Origin: Pseudomonadota bacterium
GTDB taxonomy: Bacteria; Pseudomonadota; Gammaproteobacteria; Burkholderiales; Burkholderiaceae_C
Direction: 5' to 3'
NCBI GenBank assembly: GCA_963205115.1
Contig: CAUJHV010000051.1
Location: forward strand, 62,001-126,000
Length of the DNA stretch: 64,000 bases
Part shown: positions 7,785-17,100 of the stretch, one piece after another
Position numbering within the stretch: the first letter of the stretch is position 1
Layout of the letters: every line of letters begins with the position of its first letter
Program-made: the position numbers and the translations under genes
Notes under the pieces: model-generated
Database searches by the model: none
The model's input: only the letters and a program-made list of their open reading frames with translations
What the model was told of the DNA's origin: nothing

Positions 7785-8948
7785 ATGCCACATCCGACCA
7801 CCCGCCGCCGCTTCATCGCCCTGGCCGGCGGTGGAGCCGTCTTCGCGACGCTGCCACTGGCCGGCTGCGCGACCGCCTACCCCGAAGAGGCCACGCAGGC
7901 CTGGCGCGCGGCCCATGCCGAAACCGACCTGCGCCGCCACATGCTGGCGCACGCGCTGCTGGCACCCAACCCGCACAACCGCCAGCCATGGATCGCCGAC
8001 CTGACGCAGCCCGGCCGCATCGGCCTGGTGTGTGACGGCGAACGGCTGTTGCCCGAGACCGACCCCTTCGGCCGCCAGATCCTGATCGGCTGCGGCGCCT
8101 TCATCGAGCTGGCCGTGATCGCCGCCGCGCAGCGCGGCGTCGCGGTGGACGTGCAGCTCTTCCCCGACGGCGCACCCGCCGCGCACACCTTGCCGCGCGG
8201 TAGCCGCGTGGCCGTGCTGCAGCTGGGCGAGGCGGGCAGCGCGCGGCCCGATCCGCTGTTCGCGCAGATCCCGCGCCGCCACACGAACAAGACCGCCTAT
8301 GCCAACGACCGCGAACTGCCCGCACAGCTGACCGCGCAATGGGCGCAGACCGCGCAGCGCTTCGGCCTGACCAGCGGCGTGGTCGCCGACGCGGGTGGCA
8401 AGGAGCGCCTGCGCGCCATCACGCGCGAGGCCAACGAGATCGAGAGCGTGACACCACGCACCTGGCTCGAGTCGGCACACCTGATGCGCATCGGCCCCCA
8501 TGCGATCACCACCCACCGCGACGGCATCAGCCTGAACGGCACGATGCCGCGCCTGATGCACGCGGTGGGCCTGTTCGACCCGATGGAGGTGCCCAGCCCC
8601 GGCAGCGCCAACCTCAAGCGCGTCATGGAGCGCTGGGCGCCATTCGAGACCGGCAGCGGCTACCTGTGGCTGGCCAGCACCGGCAACACGCGCCAGGTGC
8701 AGGTGGACGCCGGCCGCGCCTACGTGCGCCTGCACCTGCAGGCCACCGCGGCCGGCGCGCAGATGCACCCGCTGTCGCAGGCGCTGCAGGAGTTCCCGGA
8801 AATGCGAGGGCCTTACGCCGCCGTGCACCGTGCCCTGGCGCTGGACCCGCAGCGCAGCACGCTGCAGATGCTGGCGCGAACCGGCTTCGCCATGGAGGCC
8901 GCGCAGCCCAGCCCGCGCCGCGGATTGCAGGCGATGTTGAAGGCCTGA
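7785..8948 (+). CDS. Tat-exported nitroreductase-family (Acg-type) lipoprotein
   Basis: A 387-residue protein. The N-terminus has a twin-arginine signal (TTRRRFIALAGGGAVF) ending in a lipobox (LAGC, Cys near residue 27), so a folded, cofactor-loaded protein is probably exported and lipid-anchored. The body contains HNRQPW, the FMN-site segment shared by Acg-family FMN-binding nitroreductase-like proteins, and SLNGTMPR and ERWAPFETGSGYLWLA further on. The ATG at 7785 is fixed by the signal peptide. Substrate unknown. The LysR gene at 8981 begins 32 bases downstream in the same direction and may regulate it. Confidence 0.82.
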   Translation: MPHPTTRRRFIALAGGGAVFATLPLAGCATAYPEEATQAWRAAHAETDLRRHMLAHALLAPNPHNRQPWIADLTQPGRIGLVCDGERLLPETDPFGRQILIGCGAFIELAVIAAAQRGVAVDVQLFPDGAPAAHTLPRGSRVAVLQLGEAGSARPDPLFAQIPRRHTNKTAYANDRELPAQLTAQWAQTAQRFGLTSGVVADAGGKERLRAITREANEIESVTPRTWLESAHLMRIGPHAITTHRDGISLNGTMPRLMHAVGLFDPMEVPSPGSANLKRVMERWAPFETGSGYLWLASTGNTRQVQVDAGRAYVRLHLQATAAGAQMHPLSQALQEFPEMRGPYAAVHRALALDPQRSTLQMLARTGFAMEAAQPSPRRGLQAMLKA

Positions 8949-8980
8949 AGCCTGCAGCGCACGCGTGTCACACTGCACCG

Positions 8981-9940
8981 ATGCCTCGCAAGCCCGTCAC
9001 CGATGCCGCCGCTGTCGCGCCGCCTCCCGGACCGGCGCTGGCCGACTGGAACCTCCTGCGGTCCTTCATCACGGTGCACGAGACCGGCACCTTGACCGAG
9101 GCCGCACGCCGCCTGGGCACGACGCAACCCAGCGTGGGCCGCCACGTGCGCGAGCTGGAAACCGCCGTGGGCGAAGCGCTCTTCGTGCGCCGCCCCGGCC
9201 GGCTGGAACCGACGCAGCGCGCGCACGACCTGTACGCCACGGTGGCCGGCATGAAGCATGCCGTGGTCAGCGCACAAAGCCTCTTCAGCGGCGCACAGGA
9301 GCGCGTGGTGGGCACGGTGCGTGTGGCCGCCTCCGAGGTGTATGCGTACCACGTGGTGACGCCGATCCTGGCCACGCTGCTGGGCGAACACCCGGGCTTG
9401 GAGATCGCGCTGTCGGTGTCCAACCGCGCAGACAACCTGCTGCGCCGCGACGCCGACATCGCGGTGCGCTTCTTCCGCCCCGAGCAGGACGACCTGATCG
9501 CCGTGCACGTGGGCGACACCGAACTGGGCTTGTACGCCCACGAGTCCTACCTGCAGCGCTTCGGCGAGCCGACGGGCTTCGAGGTCCCCGAAGACGCCTT
9601 CGTCGCCGGCTTCGACCGCGAGACCGCGCCGATCGGCCCGTTCCTGAAGACGCCTGCGCCGGCGCTTCAGGTGCGCTTTCGCTTGCGCACCGACGCGATG
9701 CTGTCGCGCCAGGCCGCGGTCGAGACCGGCTGCGGCCTGGGTGTCTTTCTCGCCGACGTGGCGGCCGAGCGGCCCGGCCTGCGCCGCGTGCTGGCGGGAC
9801 ACTTCGGTCAAGCGCAGCCGGTGTGGCTGTGCGCGCATGCCGAGCTGCGCCGCTCGGCGTCGATGCGCGTGGTGTGGGAGCGGCTGGAGAGCCGGCTGCG
9901 CGCGCGGCTGTCGGCACACACGCGGGGCTCGGCTGTGTGA
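8981..9940 (+). CDS. LysR-family transcriptional regulator
   Basis: A 319-residue regulator. The winged helix-turn-helix lies at about residues 25-85 (LLRSFITVHETGTLTEAARR, QPSVGRHVRELE), preceded by a 20-residue Pro/Ala leader. The effector domain follows from about residue 110. It reads in the same direction as, and 32 bases after, the nitroreductase-family gene, which is less common than the divergent arrangement of LysR with its target. No effector can be named. The end of the gene converges with the aldo/keto reductase gene 23 bases away. Confidence 0.9.
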   Translation: MPRKPVTDAAAVAPPPGPALADWNLLRSFITVHETGTLTEAARRLGTTQPSVGRHVRELETAVGEALFVRRPGRLEPTQRAHDLYATVAGMKHAVVSAQSLFSGAQERVVGTVRVAASEVYAYHVVTPILATLLGEHPGLEIALSVSNRADNLLRRDADIAVRFFRPEQDDLIAVHVGDTELGLYAHESYLQRFGEPTGFEVPEDAFVAGFDRETAPIGPFLKTPAPALQVRFRLRTDAMLSRQAAVETGCGLGVFLADVAAERPGLRRVLAGHFGQAQPVWLCAHAELRRSASMRVVWERLESRLRARLSAHTRGSAV

Positions 9941-9963
9941 TCCGCGTGCGTGCCCGGACCGGT

Positions 9964-10833
9964 TCAGACCAGCCCGGGCCAGCCGGCCGCACCCGCCTGG
10001 GCGTGCGCGGCATGCAGCGCTGACAAGGTTTCGTCCGCCAGCGGGCCGCGCGCGATGGCCTCCATGCCCTCGCGCAGCCGCGCCAGGCTGCGCGTACCGA
10101 GAAGCAGGCTGCTCACGCCGGGCCTGAAGGCGCTCCAGCGCAGGGCCACTTCGGGCCAGGGCAGACCCACATCGGGCAGCTGCAGTTGCTGCCAGCGATC
10201 CCAATACTGCCCCTCGCAGAAGCCGTCGGGGCGCTGCGCCTGCGCCCACGCCAGGCCGGCCAGCGTGCGCTTGGCGAAGACACCCTTGGCGGTGTTCATG
10301 ATCTGCGCGCCATTGGCCGGATCCACGAGGCTCAGGCTGCATTGCACGCTGCCGAAGCGCGCATCCTGCAGCGCATGCGCCAGCTCGGCGTTTTCGCCCG
10401 AGTAGGCGGCCACACGCAGCTTGCCGGCCTTCACGCAGTCCGTCAGGGCCTCGCTCACCTCTCCTCGCTGCAGCACGTGCAGCGGGCAGGAGTGCAAGTG
10501 TCCGATGTCGATGCAGTCGGTCTGCAGTTGACGCAGCGCACGCTCGACGCCCTGCACGATGCAGGCGTAGGTCCAGTCGGGCACGCCGTCCACGCCGTAG
10601 CCCACCTTGGTCGACAAGACAAATTCGTGGCGCCGGTGTTGGAGGAGGCGGCCGATGCGTTCTTCGCTGCGGCCGTAGCCGCGAGCGGTGTCGATCAGGT
10701 TGACGCCGAGGTCGAGCACGCCGTTGAGCAGGCGGCCGATCTCGGCCTCGTCTTCGATGCCGTCGAAGTGCATGGCGCCAAAGCCCACGCGTGTCACCAG
10801 CAGGTCAGTCTGGCCGAAACGAGAAGGTGTCAT
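9964..10833 (-). CDS. Aldo/keto reductase
   Basis: A 289-residue cytoplasmic NADPH-dependent oxidoreductase of the TIM-barrel family. The catalytic set is visible: Asp and Tyr in NLIDTARGYGRSEERIG, Lys in LSTKVGYG and His in IGHLHSC. The start at 10833 (MTPSRFGQTDL) is preferred; an upstream Met eight codons earlier (10857) is possible. Substrate unknown. The TetR gene lies 108 bases upstream on the same strand, so co-transcription from the TetR promoter is possible but not required. Confidence 0.9.
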   Translation of the reverse strand: MTPSRFGQTDLLVTRVGFGAMHFDGIEDEAEIGRLLNGVLDLGVNLIDTARGYGRSEERIGRLLQHRRHEFVLSTKVGYGVDGVPDWTYACIVQGVERALRQLQTDCIDIGHLHSCPLHVLQRGEVSEALTDCVKAGKLRVAAYSGENAELAHALQDARFGSVQCSLSLVDPANGAQIMNTAKGVFAKRTLAGLAWAQAQRPDGFCEGQYWDRWQQLQLPDVGLPWPEVALRWSAFRPGVSSLLLGTRSLARLREGMEAIARGPLADETLSALHAAHAQAGAAGWPGLV

Positions 10834-10941
10834 GTGGTGAGTGTGCACCGCGACCAAGGGAGGGCCAGACGCACCTCAACCGACCGTGCCCGCGTGGAGA
10901 TCAGCTTGGGCACGACCGAGCGGCTGCTTTCCGATCGACGT

Positions 10942-11529
10942 TCAAGTGCTCGAACCGTTCGAGCGGCCGGGACCATCTGACAGCAACTTCTCGCCCGCCT
11001 GCCGCAGTGCAGCCAGGATCTCCCGCTGGAGTTTTTCATCGTGCAGGGCCCGGGCCAGCATCACGGCGCCGACGTTCTGCGCCATGAGTGTCCAGGCGTC
11101 CGCTGAGGTGGCCGTCAGCCGCTGCAGTTTGGCGTGGATGTCCAGCAGTCCGGCCTGATAGGCGGCCTTGGTGGCATCGTCGGCACGCGCAATCTCCGGC
11201 GTGAGTGAGGGCAACGGGCAGCCTTGCTCCGGGTGTCTCACATGCCGGAGGCTGAGGTAGCCCGCCAGTGACTTGGCGGCATTGACATCGTCGGCGGGAT
11301 CGAAGCTGTCGTACATCTTCGCCGTGCGCGCGAGCTCGGTCGTGATCACCGCGGCGAACAGATCTGCCTTTCCGGCGAAGTGCTTGTACAGCGCGCCCGT
11401 GGTCACGCCGGCCGATGCGGCCAGCGATGCCATGCCGCTTTCATTGAACCCGTGCTGCTTCGCATGGGCGCCACTGAGCTCGATCAGCCGCTGGCGAGAC
11501 GCGTCCTTGTGGTCCTTGGGGTAGCGCAT
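10942..11529 (-). CDS. TetR-family transcriptional regulator
   Basis: A 195-residue repressor-type regulator. The N-terminal helix-turn-helix is clear: IELSGAHAKQHGFNESGMAS, then GVTTGALYKHFAGKADLFAA (about residues 15-65). The ligand-binding domain follows (RHPEQGCPLPSLTPEIARAD). The start at 11529 (MRYPKDHKD) is chosen; a longer in-frame start at 11583 would run through a tandem repeat and into the promoter. It is divergent from the molybdopterin oxidoreductase at 11652, and a perfect inverted repeat at 11593-11610 between them is the probable operator. The gene thus likely represses the oxidoreductase and itself. Confidence 0.88.
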   Translation of the reverse strand: MRYPKDHKDASRQRLIELSGAHAKQHGFNESGMASLAASAGVTTGALYKHFAGKADLFAAVITTELARTAKMYDSFDPADDVNAAKSLAGYLSLRHVRHPEQGCPLPSLTPEIARADDATKAAYQAGLLDIHAKLQRLTATSADAWTLMAQNVGAVMLARALHDEKLQREILAALRQAGEKLLSDGPGRSNGSST

Positions 11530-11538
11530 GGCCTGATG

Positions 11539-11565
11539 GTGATGTCCCGGGTGTGATGTCCCGGG
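11539..11565. repeat. Tandem 13-bp direct repeat upstream of the TetR gene
   Basis: GTGATGTCCCGGG occurs at 11539-11551 and again at 11553-11565, one base apart. Each copy includes the palindrome CCCGGG. The pair lies 10-36 bases before the chosen TetR start, next to the operator and promoter at 11567-11610. It could be a second regulatory element or a simple slippage duplication. Confidence 0.6.
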
Positions 11566-11566
11566 G

Positions 11567-11610
11567 TTGACAGTGGGTGACACGCGTCAATAGGATAATC
11601 ATCATTATCC
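11567..11610 (+). promoter_or_regulatory. Promoter with overlapping inverted-repeat operator
   Basis: TTGACA (11567-11572) is a perfect -35 box; TAGGAT at 11591-11596, 18 bases on, is a fair -10. Overlapping the -10 is the perfect inverted repeat GGATAAT-CATC-ATTATCC (11593-11610), an 18-bp site of the size bound by TetR dimers. The oxidoreductase ATG follows at 11652. Occupancy would block RNA polymerase, consistent with repression by the divergent TetR protein. Confidence 0.6.
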
Positions 11611-11651
11611 CATGGCGCAAGTTTGCGCCTGACAGAAGGACGAGGCCACAG

Positions 11652-13979
11652 ATGCACGCACCGCTGGCAGCAGAGTGGAAGAAGACGGCCTGCATCATCT
11701 GCTCGCTGAACTGCGGACTGGAGGTCCAGACCGAGGGCGGACGCATCGTCAAGGCCCGGGGCGACAAGGACCACCCCACGTCACAGGGCTACGTCTGCGA
11801 GAAGTCGCAGCGCATGGACTTCTATCAGAACGGCGCCGATCGCATCTCCAGCCCCAAGCGGCGGCGCGCCGACGGCAGCTTCGAGGACATCGACTGGGAC
11901 ACGGCCATCCGCGAAATCGCTGCCAAGCTGGCCGCCGTCAAAGCCGAGCATGGCGGTGCCAGCATCCTCTACTACGGGGGCGGCAGCCAGGGCAACCACC
12001 TGGGCGGCACCTATGCCGACAGCACCATCAAGGCCCTGGGCGTGGTCTACCGCTCCAACGCCCTGGCGCAAGAGAAGACGGGCGAAGGCTGGGTGCAAGG
12101 CAAGATGATGGGCGCCGGCGTGCATGGTGATTTCGAGCATGCAGAGGTCGCGGTCTTCGTGGGCAAGAACCCGTTCCAGTCGCACGGCTTCGCACGCACC
12201 CGCGTGATCCTGCGCGAGATCCAGAAAGACCCGAACCGCTCGATGATCGTCATCGACCCGCGCCGCAGCGAGACCGCCGAGATGGCGGACTTCCACCTGG
12301 CCGTGCGCCCGGGCACCGATGCGTGGTGTCTGGCCGCATTGGCCGCCATCCTGGTCCAGGACGGCCTGGTCGCCAAGGACTGGCTGGCCGCGCACACCAC
12401 CGGCTACGCCCGCGTGGCCGAGGTCTTGCAGCGCATCTCGGTGCCGGACTGCGCCCGGACCTGCGGCATCGACATCACCCTGCTGCGGCAGGTGGCCGAG
12501 CGCATCGCACGGGCCAAGAGCGTCTCGATGATCGAAGACCTGGGCGTGCAGATGAACCTGCACTCCACGCTCAACAGCTACCTCAACCGGCTGGTGTGGT
12601 TGCTGTCCGGGCACTACGCCCGGCCGGGGACCAACAACGCGTTCGTGCCGCTGCTGAGCCTCTCGTCGTCGACACGCGAGGCCAGCGCAAAGCCCGGTGC
12701 CGGCTCCAGTCCTGGCAGCAAACCACGTCCCGGATCGCACAGCCCGGTCACCGGCGCCAAGGTCATCATGGGGCTGATCCCCTGCAACGTGATCCCCGAG
12801 GAGATCCTCACCGATCATCCCCATCGCTTCCGGGCGATGTTCATCGAAAGCAGCAACCCGGTCCACTCGCTGGCCGACAGCGCGCGCATGCGGCAGGCTC
12901 TGCGGGCACTCGACCTCAGCGTCGTGATCGATGTGGCGATGACTGAAACAGCGCGCCAGGCCGACTATGTGCTGCCCGCGACCAGCCAGTTCGAGAAGGC
13001 CGAAGCCACGTTCTTCAACGTCGAGTTTCCACGAAACGGCTTCCACCTGAGGCAGCCGCTGTTCCCGCCGCGCCCCGGAACGCTGACCGAGGCGGAGATG
13101 CACGCCCGCCTGGTGGAGGCATTGGGCGAACTCGGCGAAGGCCAGTACCGCTTCCTGCGTCGCGCCGCGCGCTGGGGTCGGACGGCCTTCGGTCTGGCGT
13201 TTGCGTGGAAGGCCTCGCGGGACAAGAAGATTGCACGCTACGCGCCGGTGGTGCTCTACCGCACGCTGGGCGAGACACTGCCCACGGGCTTCGCGCCGGC
13301 GGCATCGCTATGGGGTCTGAGCCAACTGTTCGTTCGCAAGAACAGGGACGCTGCCGCACGGGCCGGCTTCGGCGGCAGCGTGCTGGCAGCGGGCAACCAG
13401 CTGTTCGACGCCATCATCACCCGACCGTCCGGCGTGATCTATTCGGCCAGCGAGTACGCCGACAGCTGGCGTGCGGTGCGCCTGCCCGACCACAAGATCA
13501 ACCTGTGCATCGAGGAGATGCTGGCAGAGTTGCAAACGCTGGGCAGCCAACTGCCGCAACAGGACGTCGACTACCCCTTCGTGCTGTCTGCCGGCGAGCG
13601 CCGCAGCGACACCAGCAACACATCGATCCGCGACGCCGGCTGGCACCACCGCGGCACCTTCGGCACCTTGCGCATGCACCCATCTGACGCCGAGAAGATC
13701 GGCTGCCAGGAGGGCGACTGGGTCCGCCTGACGACACGCCGCGGCGAAGCCCAGGCACCGGTCGAATGGGGTGAAGACCTGCAGCCCGGCCACGTCGCGC
13801 TGCCCAACGGCCACGGTCTCGACTACACCGCGGCCGATGGCACGCCCGTCCACAAGGGCGTGTCGCTCAACGAACTCACCGACACCGCCAGCCGGGACCC
13901 GTTTGCCGGCACGCCCTGGCACAAACATGTCCCGGTTCAGATCGTGCGCATCGGTATGCCGCAAGCGGCATCTGCATGA
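11652..13979 (+). CDS. Molybdopterin-dependent oxidoreductase with N-terminal Fe-S site
   Basis: A 775-residue protein of the DMSO reductase superfamily. The N-terminus holds a 4Fe-4S site (CIICSLNCG near residue 12, later Cys in GYVCEKS), followed by the molybdopterin-guanine-dinucleotide domains (ILYYGGGSQGNHLGG, VIDPRRSETAEMADFHLAVR, FIESSNPVHSLADS) and the C-terminal cofactor-binding domain (RDAGWHHRGTFGTLRMHP, VALPNGHGLDY). No Tat signal is present, so it should be cytoplasmic. A Ser/Gly/Pro/Lys-rich stretch near residues 345-375 is an unstructured insertion. The ATG at 11652 puts the Cys cluster at the normal distance from the start. Substrate unknown; a ferredoxin relic just downstream suggests its original electron partner. 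Confidence 0.9.
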   Translation: MHAPLAAEWKKTACIICSLNCGLEVQTEGGRIVKARGDKDHPTSQGYVCEKSQRMDFYQNGADRISSPKRRRADGSFEDIDWDTAIREIAAKLAAVKAEHGGASILYYGGGSQGNHLGGTYADSTIKALGVVYRSNALAQEKTGEGWVQGKMMGAGVHGDFEHAEVAVFVGKNPFQSHGFARTRVILREIQKDPNRSMIVIDPRRSETAEMADFHLAVRPGTDAWCLAALAAILVQDGLVAKDWLAAHTTGYARVAEVLQRISVPDCARTCGIDITLLRQVAERIARAKSVSMIEDLGVQMNLHSTLNSYLNRLVWLLSGHYARPGTNNAFVPLLSLSSSTREASAKPGAGSSPGSKPRPGSHSPVTGAKVIMGLIPCNVIPEEILTDHPHRFRAMFIESSNPVHSLADSARMRQALRALDLSVVIDVAMTETARQADYVLPATSQFEKAEATFFNVEFPRNGFHLRQPLFPPRPGTLTEAEMHARLVEALGELGEGQYRFLRRAARWGRTAFGLAFAWKASRDKKIARYAPVVLYRTLGETLPTGFAPAASLWGLSQLFVRKNRDAAARAGFGGSVLAAGNQLFDAIITRPSGVIYSASEYADSWRAVRLPDHKINLCIEEMLAELQTLGSQLPQQDVDYPFVLSAGERRSDTSNTSIRDAGWHHRGTFGTLRMHPSDAEKIGCQEGDWVRLTTRRGEAQAPVEWGEDLQPGHVALPNGHGLDYTAADGTPVHKGVSLNELTDTASRDPFAGTPWHKHVPVQIVRIGMPQAASA

Positions 13980-14073
13980 CACCTCCCCCACCGAGGCCTG
14001 CATCCACTGCACGCGCAGCGGATGCGTCGACGCCAGTCCCGTGGACTGCTTCTGCAATGGTCCGCACGCCCTA
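13978..14073 (+). pseudogene. Relic of a 7Fe (FdxA-type) ferredoxin gene
   Basis: Starting at the stop codon of the oxidoreductase, one frame reads TEACIHC, then GCVDASPVDCF and NGPHAL. This matches the N-terminal 30 residues of FdxA-type ferredoxins (NCIKC, then DCVEVCPVDCFYEGPN) almost position for position. There is no start codon in frame nearby, the Cys before PVDC has become Ser, and the similarity stops at about 14073, so the second Cys cluster is gone. I read it as a decayed or truncated gene that once followed the oxidoreductase. Family similarity is from memory; no alignment was run. Confidence 0.6.
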
Positions 14074-14130
14074 GGGCGCCGCGGCCGCGCCCTTCAGCGC
14101 TTCACAGGCATCGACAGGGCGGACTTGCGC

Positions 14131-17100
14131 TCACGGCATCCAGCGCACACCTTCGGTGATCAGCGGCCAGTCATCGGTGCGAAACGGCGACGCCGGCCAG
14201 CCCGCCCGGTTGACCAGGTTGCTGCGCTGCGGGTTGTCCACCCAGCCGTAGCGCACGGCCACCGGCGCCGGCACCTCGGCGCTCCACACGCGCACCTGGG
14301 CGCCCTCGATGCGCGCCTGCGCGGGGTGGAAGCGGCGGTCTGCACCCGCCACCGCGAAGCCTTCGAGCGATGCACCCGGCCCGCGCACCGCAAGGCCGCC
14401 GGTGGTCTCGCGGAAGGTCAGGCGCAGCGCGGCATGGCTCGCCCCACCCGCATCCGGCGCGACGCCCTTCGCGGCACCCACGCGCCGCATCACCCCCGTC
14501 CACACTGGGCCGCTGGCCACTAGCGTGCGCCCGAAGTCGCGCCGCAGGCTCGACGCCGCCAGGCGCTCGCCCACATCCTGCTTGTTGGCGGGATGGATGT
14601 CGTCGGGGTCGCCCAGGTCAGTGGCGACGACCAGCCCGGTCTGCGGCACGGCCAGCACCTGCCGCTGCGCCTCGCGCAGTTCGGCCCAGGCGCTGCCGGT
14701 CAGCGTGTTGCGCGCTTCGGGCAGGTAGGACGCCAGCTGCACGACGTGGAACGGCAGCGCGGGCTGCTGCCAGTGCCGGCGCCAATCGGCAATGAACAGC
14801 GGCAAGCTGCGCGCGTACTGCGCCGCGCGCGGCACGTTGCTCTCGCCCTGGTACCACAGCACCCCGCGGATGGGCAGCGGCGTGAGCGGTCGCACCATGC
14901 CTTCGAAGGCCAGCGCCGGGCCGTCGTTGACCCCAGGGCTCTTCGCCGCCAGTGACGATTCGATGCGCGCCGCCCAGCTGCCGGCCAGCGGCACGGACCA
15001 GCCAGGGCCCTCCAGCCGGAAGGACTCGGCCCGCCCGTGCGGTCCGCCGCCGCCGCCGGTATCCCTCACGCGGATCGCCAGCACCTGCTCGCCCGGGTGC
15101 AGCAGGCCGGCCGGCACGGCATAGCGGCGCGGGCTGTCCCAGCCGCAGGTCTGCCCCAGGCGCTGGCCGTTGAGCCAGGTCTCGTCGCAATCGTCGATCG
15201 GGCCGAGGTGCAGCACCGCCGGGCCCGCGGCGGCCTGCTCGGCCGTCAGCGTGAGGCGCAGCCGGTACCAGACGTGGCCGTCGAAGCCGGGCAGCCCCTG
15301 TTCCTCCCAGAGGCCAGGCACCTGCAGGCGCGGCCAGCGGCGGTCGTCTTCGGTGGGCTGCGCCCAGTGCAGCGGTGGCTCGGTTGCACCCGGCAGGCCT
15401 GGCTGCCAGCGCTGCAGCAGGGCGGCTTCGCGCCGCGCGCGCTGTTCACGCCACGCGGCTTCGCTGCGCGGAAAGTCCTGCGTCGCGGGCGACAGTTCGG
15501 CGTCGCCGGCCATGCCTTCGCGGCTGATCCAGGTTTCCAGGATGCTGCCGCCCCGGGCGACGTTGACCAGCCCGATCGGCACGCCCAGTTCGCGTTGCAT
15601 GCGGCGGGCGAAGAAGTAGCCGACGGCGCTGAATTCGCCCGCCGTGGCCGGGTGGCTGACTTTCCAGCTCAGCGGCGCCGGCTCGGCTTCCAGCGGCTGC
15701 AGCGCCACGCGGTGTGGCACGCGCACATGGCGGATCAGCGGGTGGTCGGCACCGGCAACTTCGGCCGGGCCGTCGCGCGCCTGCGCCACCGACCACTCCA
15801 TGTTCGATTGGCCGGCACACAGCCAGACGTCGCCGAGCATCACGTCGCGCAACTGCAGACGCTGCGCATCGGTCGAGACCGCCAGGACGTGCGGCCCGCC
15901 CGCGGGGCCGGGCGGCAATGACACCCGCCAGCGCCCACGCGCATCCGCACGGGCCTCGCGCCGCACGCCGCGGAAATCCACCTGCACGCGCTGGCCGGCA
16001 GGTGCCTCGCCCCAGACGCGCAGCGGCTGGTCGCGCTGCAGCACCATGCGGTCGCCGAAGATCGCGGCCAGGCGCAGCTGCGCGTGCGGCGCTGCGGCCG
16101 CACCGGCGGCGGCATTCGAGCCTGCGCCCGCAGCCGCTGCAGCTGCGGCATGGCCCGCACCGCCCGGGGTCGGTGCCTGCGCGTTGGCGGGTCCGACGGG
16201 GGCGCTGAAGTGCCGCGCCAGGAATGCCAGCGCCTCGCCCAGCCCATCGCGCCACACGGCCCAGTCATGGCCGCCCGACACCACACGGTAGGCCACCTGA
16301 GTCGGCTGCAGCGCAAACAGCCGCGCCTGCAGCGCCGAGGTCTGCGGCGTGATGCCCAGGTCATCCGTGTCGCCGCTGAGCAGGAAAAACGGCAGGCGGA
16401 TGCCACGCGCCACGTAGGCGTCCCAGGCCCGCGCGACGCCCAGCTGCGTCCAGGTCGCGGGGTCGAAGGCACCCTCGCGCCGAAAGGCCGGCACCTGCCG
16501 TGCGGCGGAGTGCGCGGGCGGCTGCGGGTCGTAGATCGCAGGGCTGAAGGCGGCGACAGCGGCGTAGCGATCGGCCTGCTGCAGACCGGCCATAACCGCA
16601 CCATAGCCGCCCGCGGACAGGCCCATGACGGCGCGGCCTTCACGCGCAGGCATCGCACGGAAACGCGCCTCGATGTGCGCCGGCAGATCGTGCACCAACG
16701 CGGTCTGCGCGCGTGCCGCGGCGCTGTCGATCCACCACGAATCGCCGCCGGCCGGCATGACCGCGATGAAGGGTGCGACGGCCCCGCTGCGGATCAGGCG
16801 GTCGGCCGTGTCGGCCAGGCGGCCGTGACGCAGCCAGTCGAATTCGTCCCCGCCGTGGCCGTGCAGCAGGTAGACCACCGGAAAGCGCGCCTGCGGATCC
16901 TGCGCATAGGCATCGGGCAGGTAGACCTGGTAGCGCATGGGCGCACCCAGCGCCGTCGACGCCAGCTCGCCGGCGCGCAGCTCGCCCGCAGCCGCCGGCA
17001 GCGCACCCGCGGCCAGCGCCAGCCAGACCAGCAGACCGCTGAGAACGCGCAGCACGCGGCGCAGGCCCTGAAACCACTCGCCAGGCACCCACCGCCCGAT

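Noticed and set aside
14074..14523. Continuation of the ferredoxin relic frame
   Set aside because: After the PHAL residues the frame loses all ferredoxin features and runs antisense to the esterase gene, so I limit the relic to 13978-14073.
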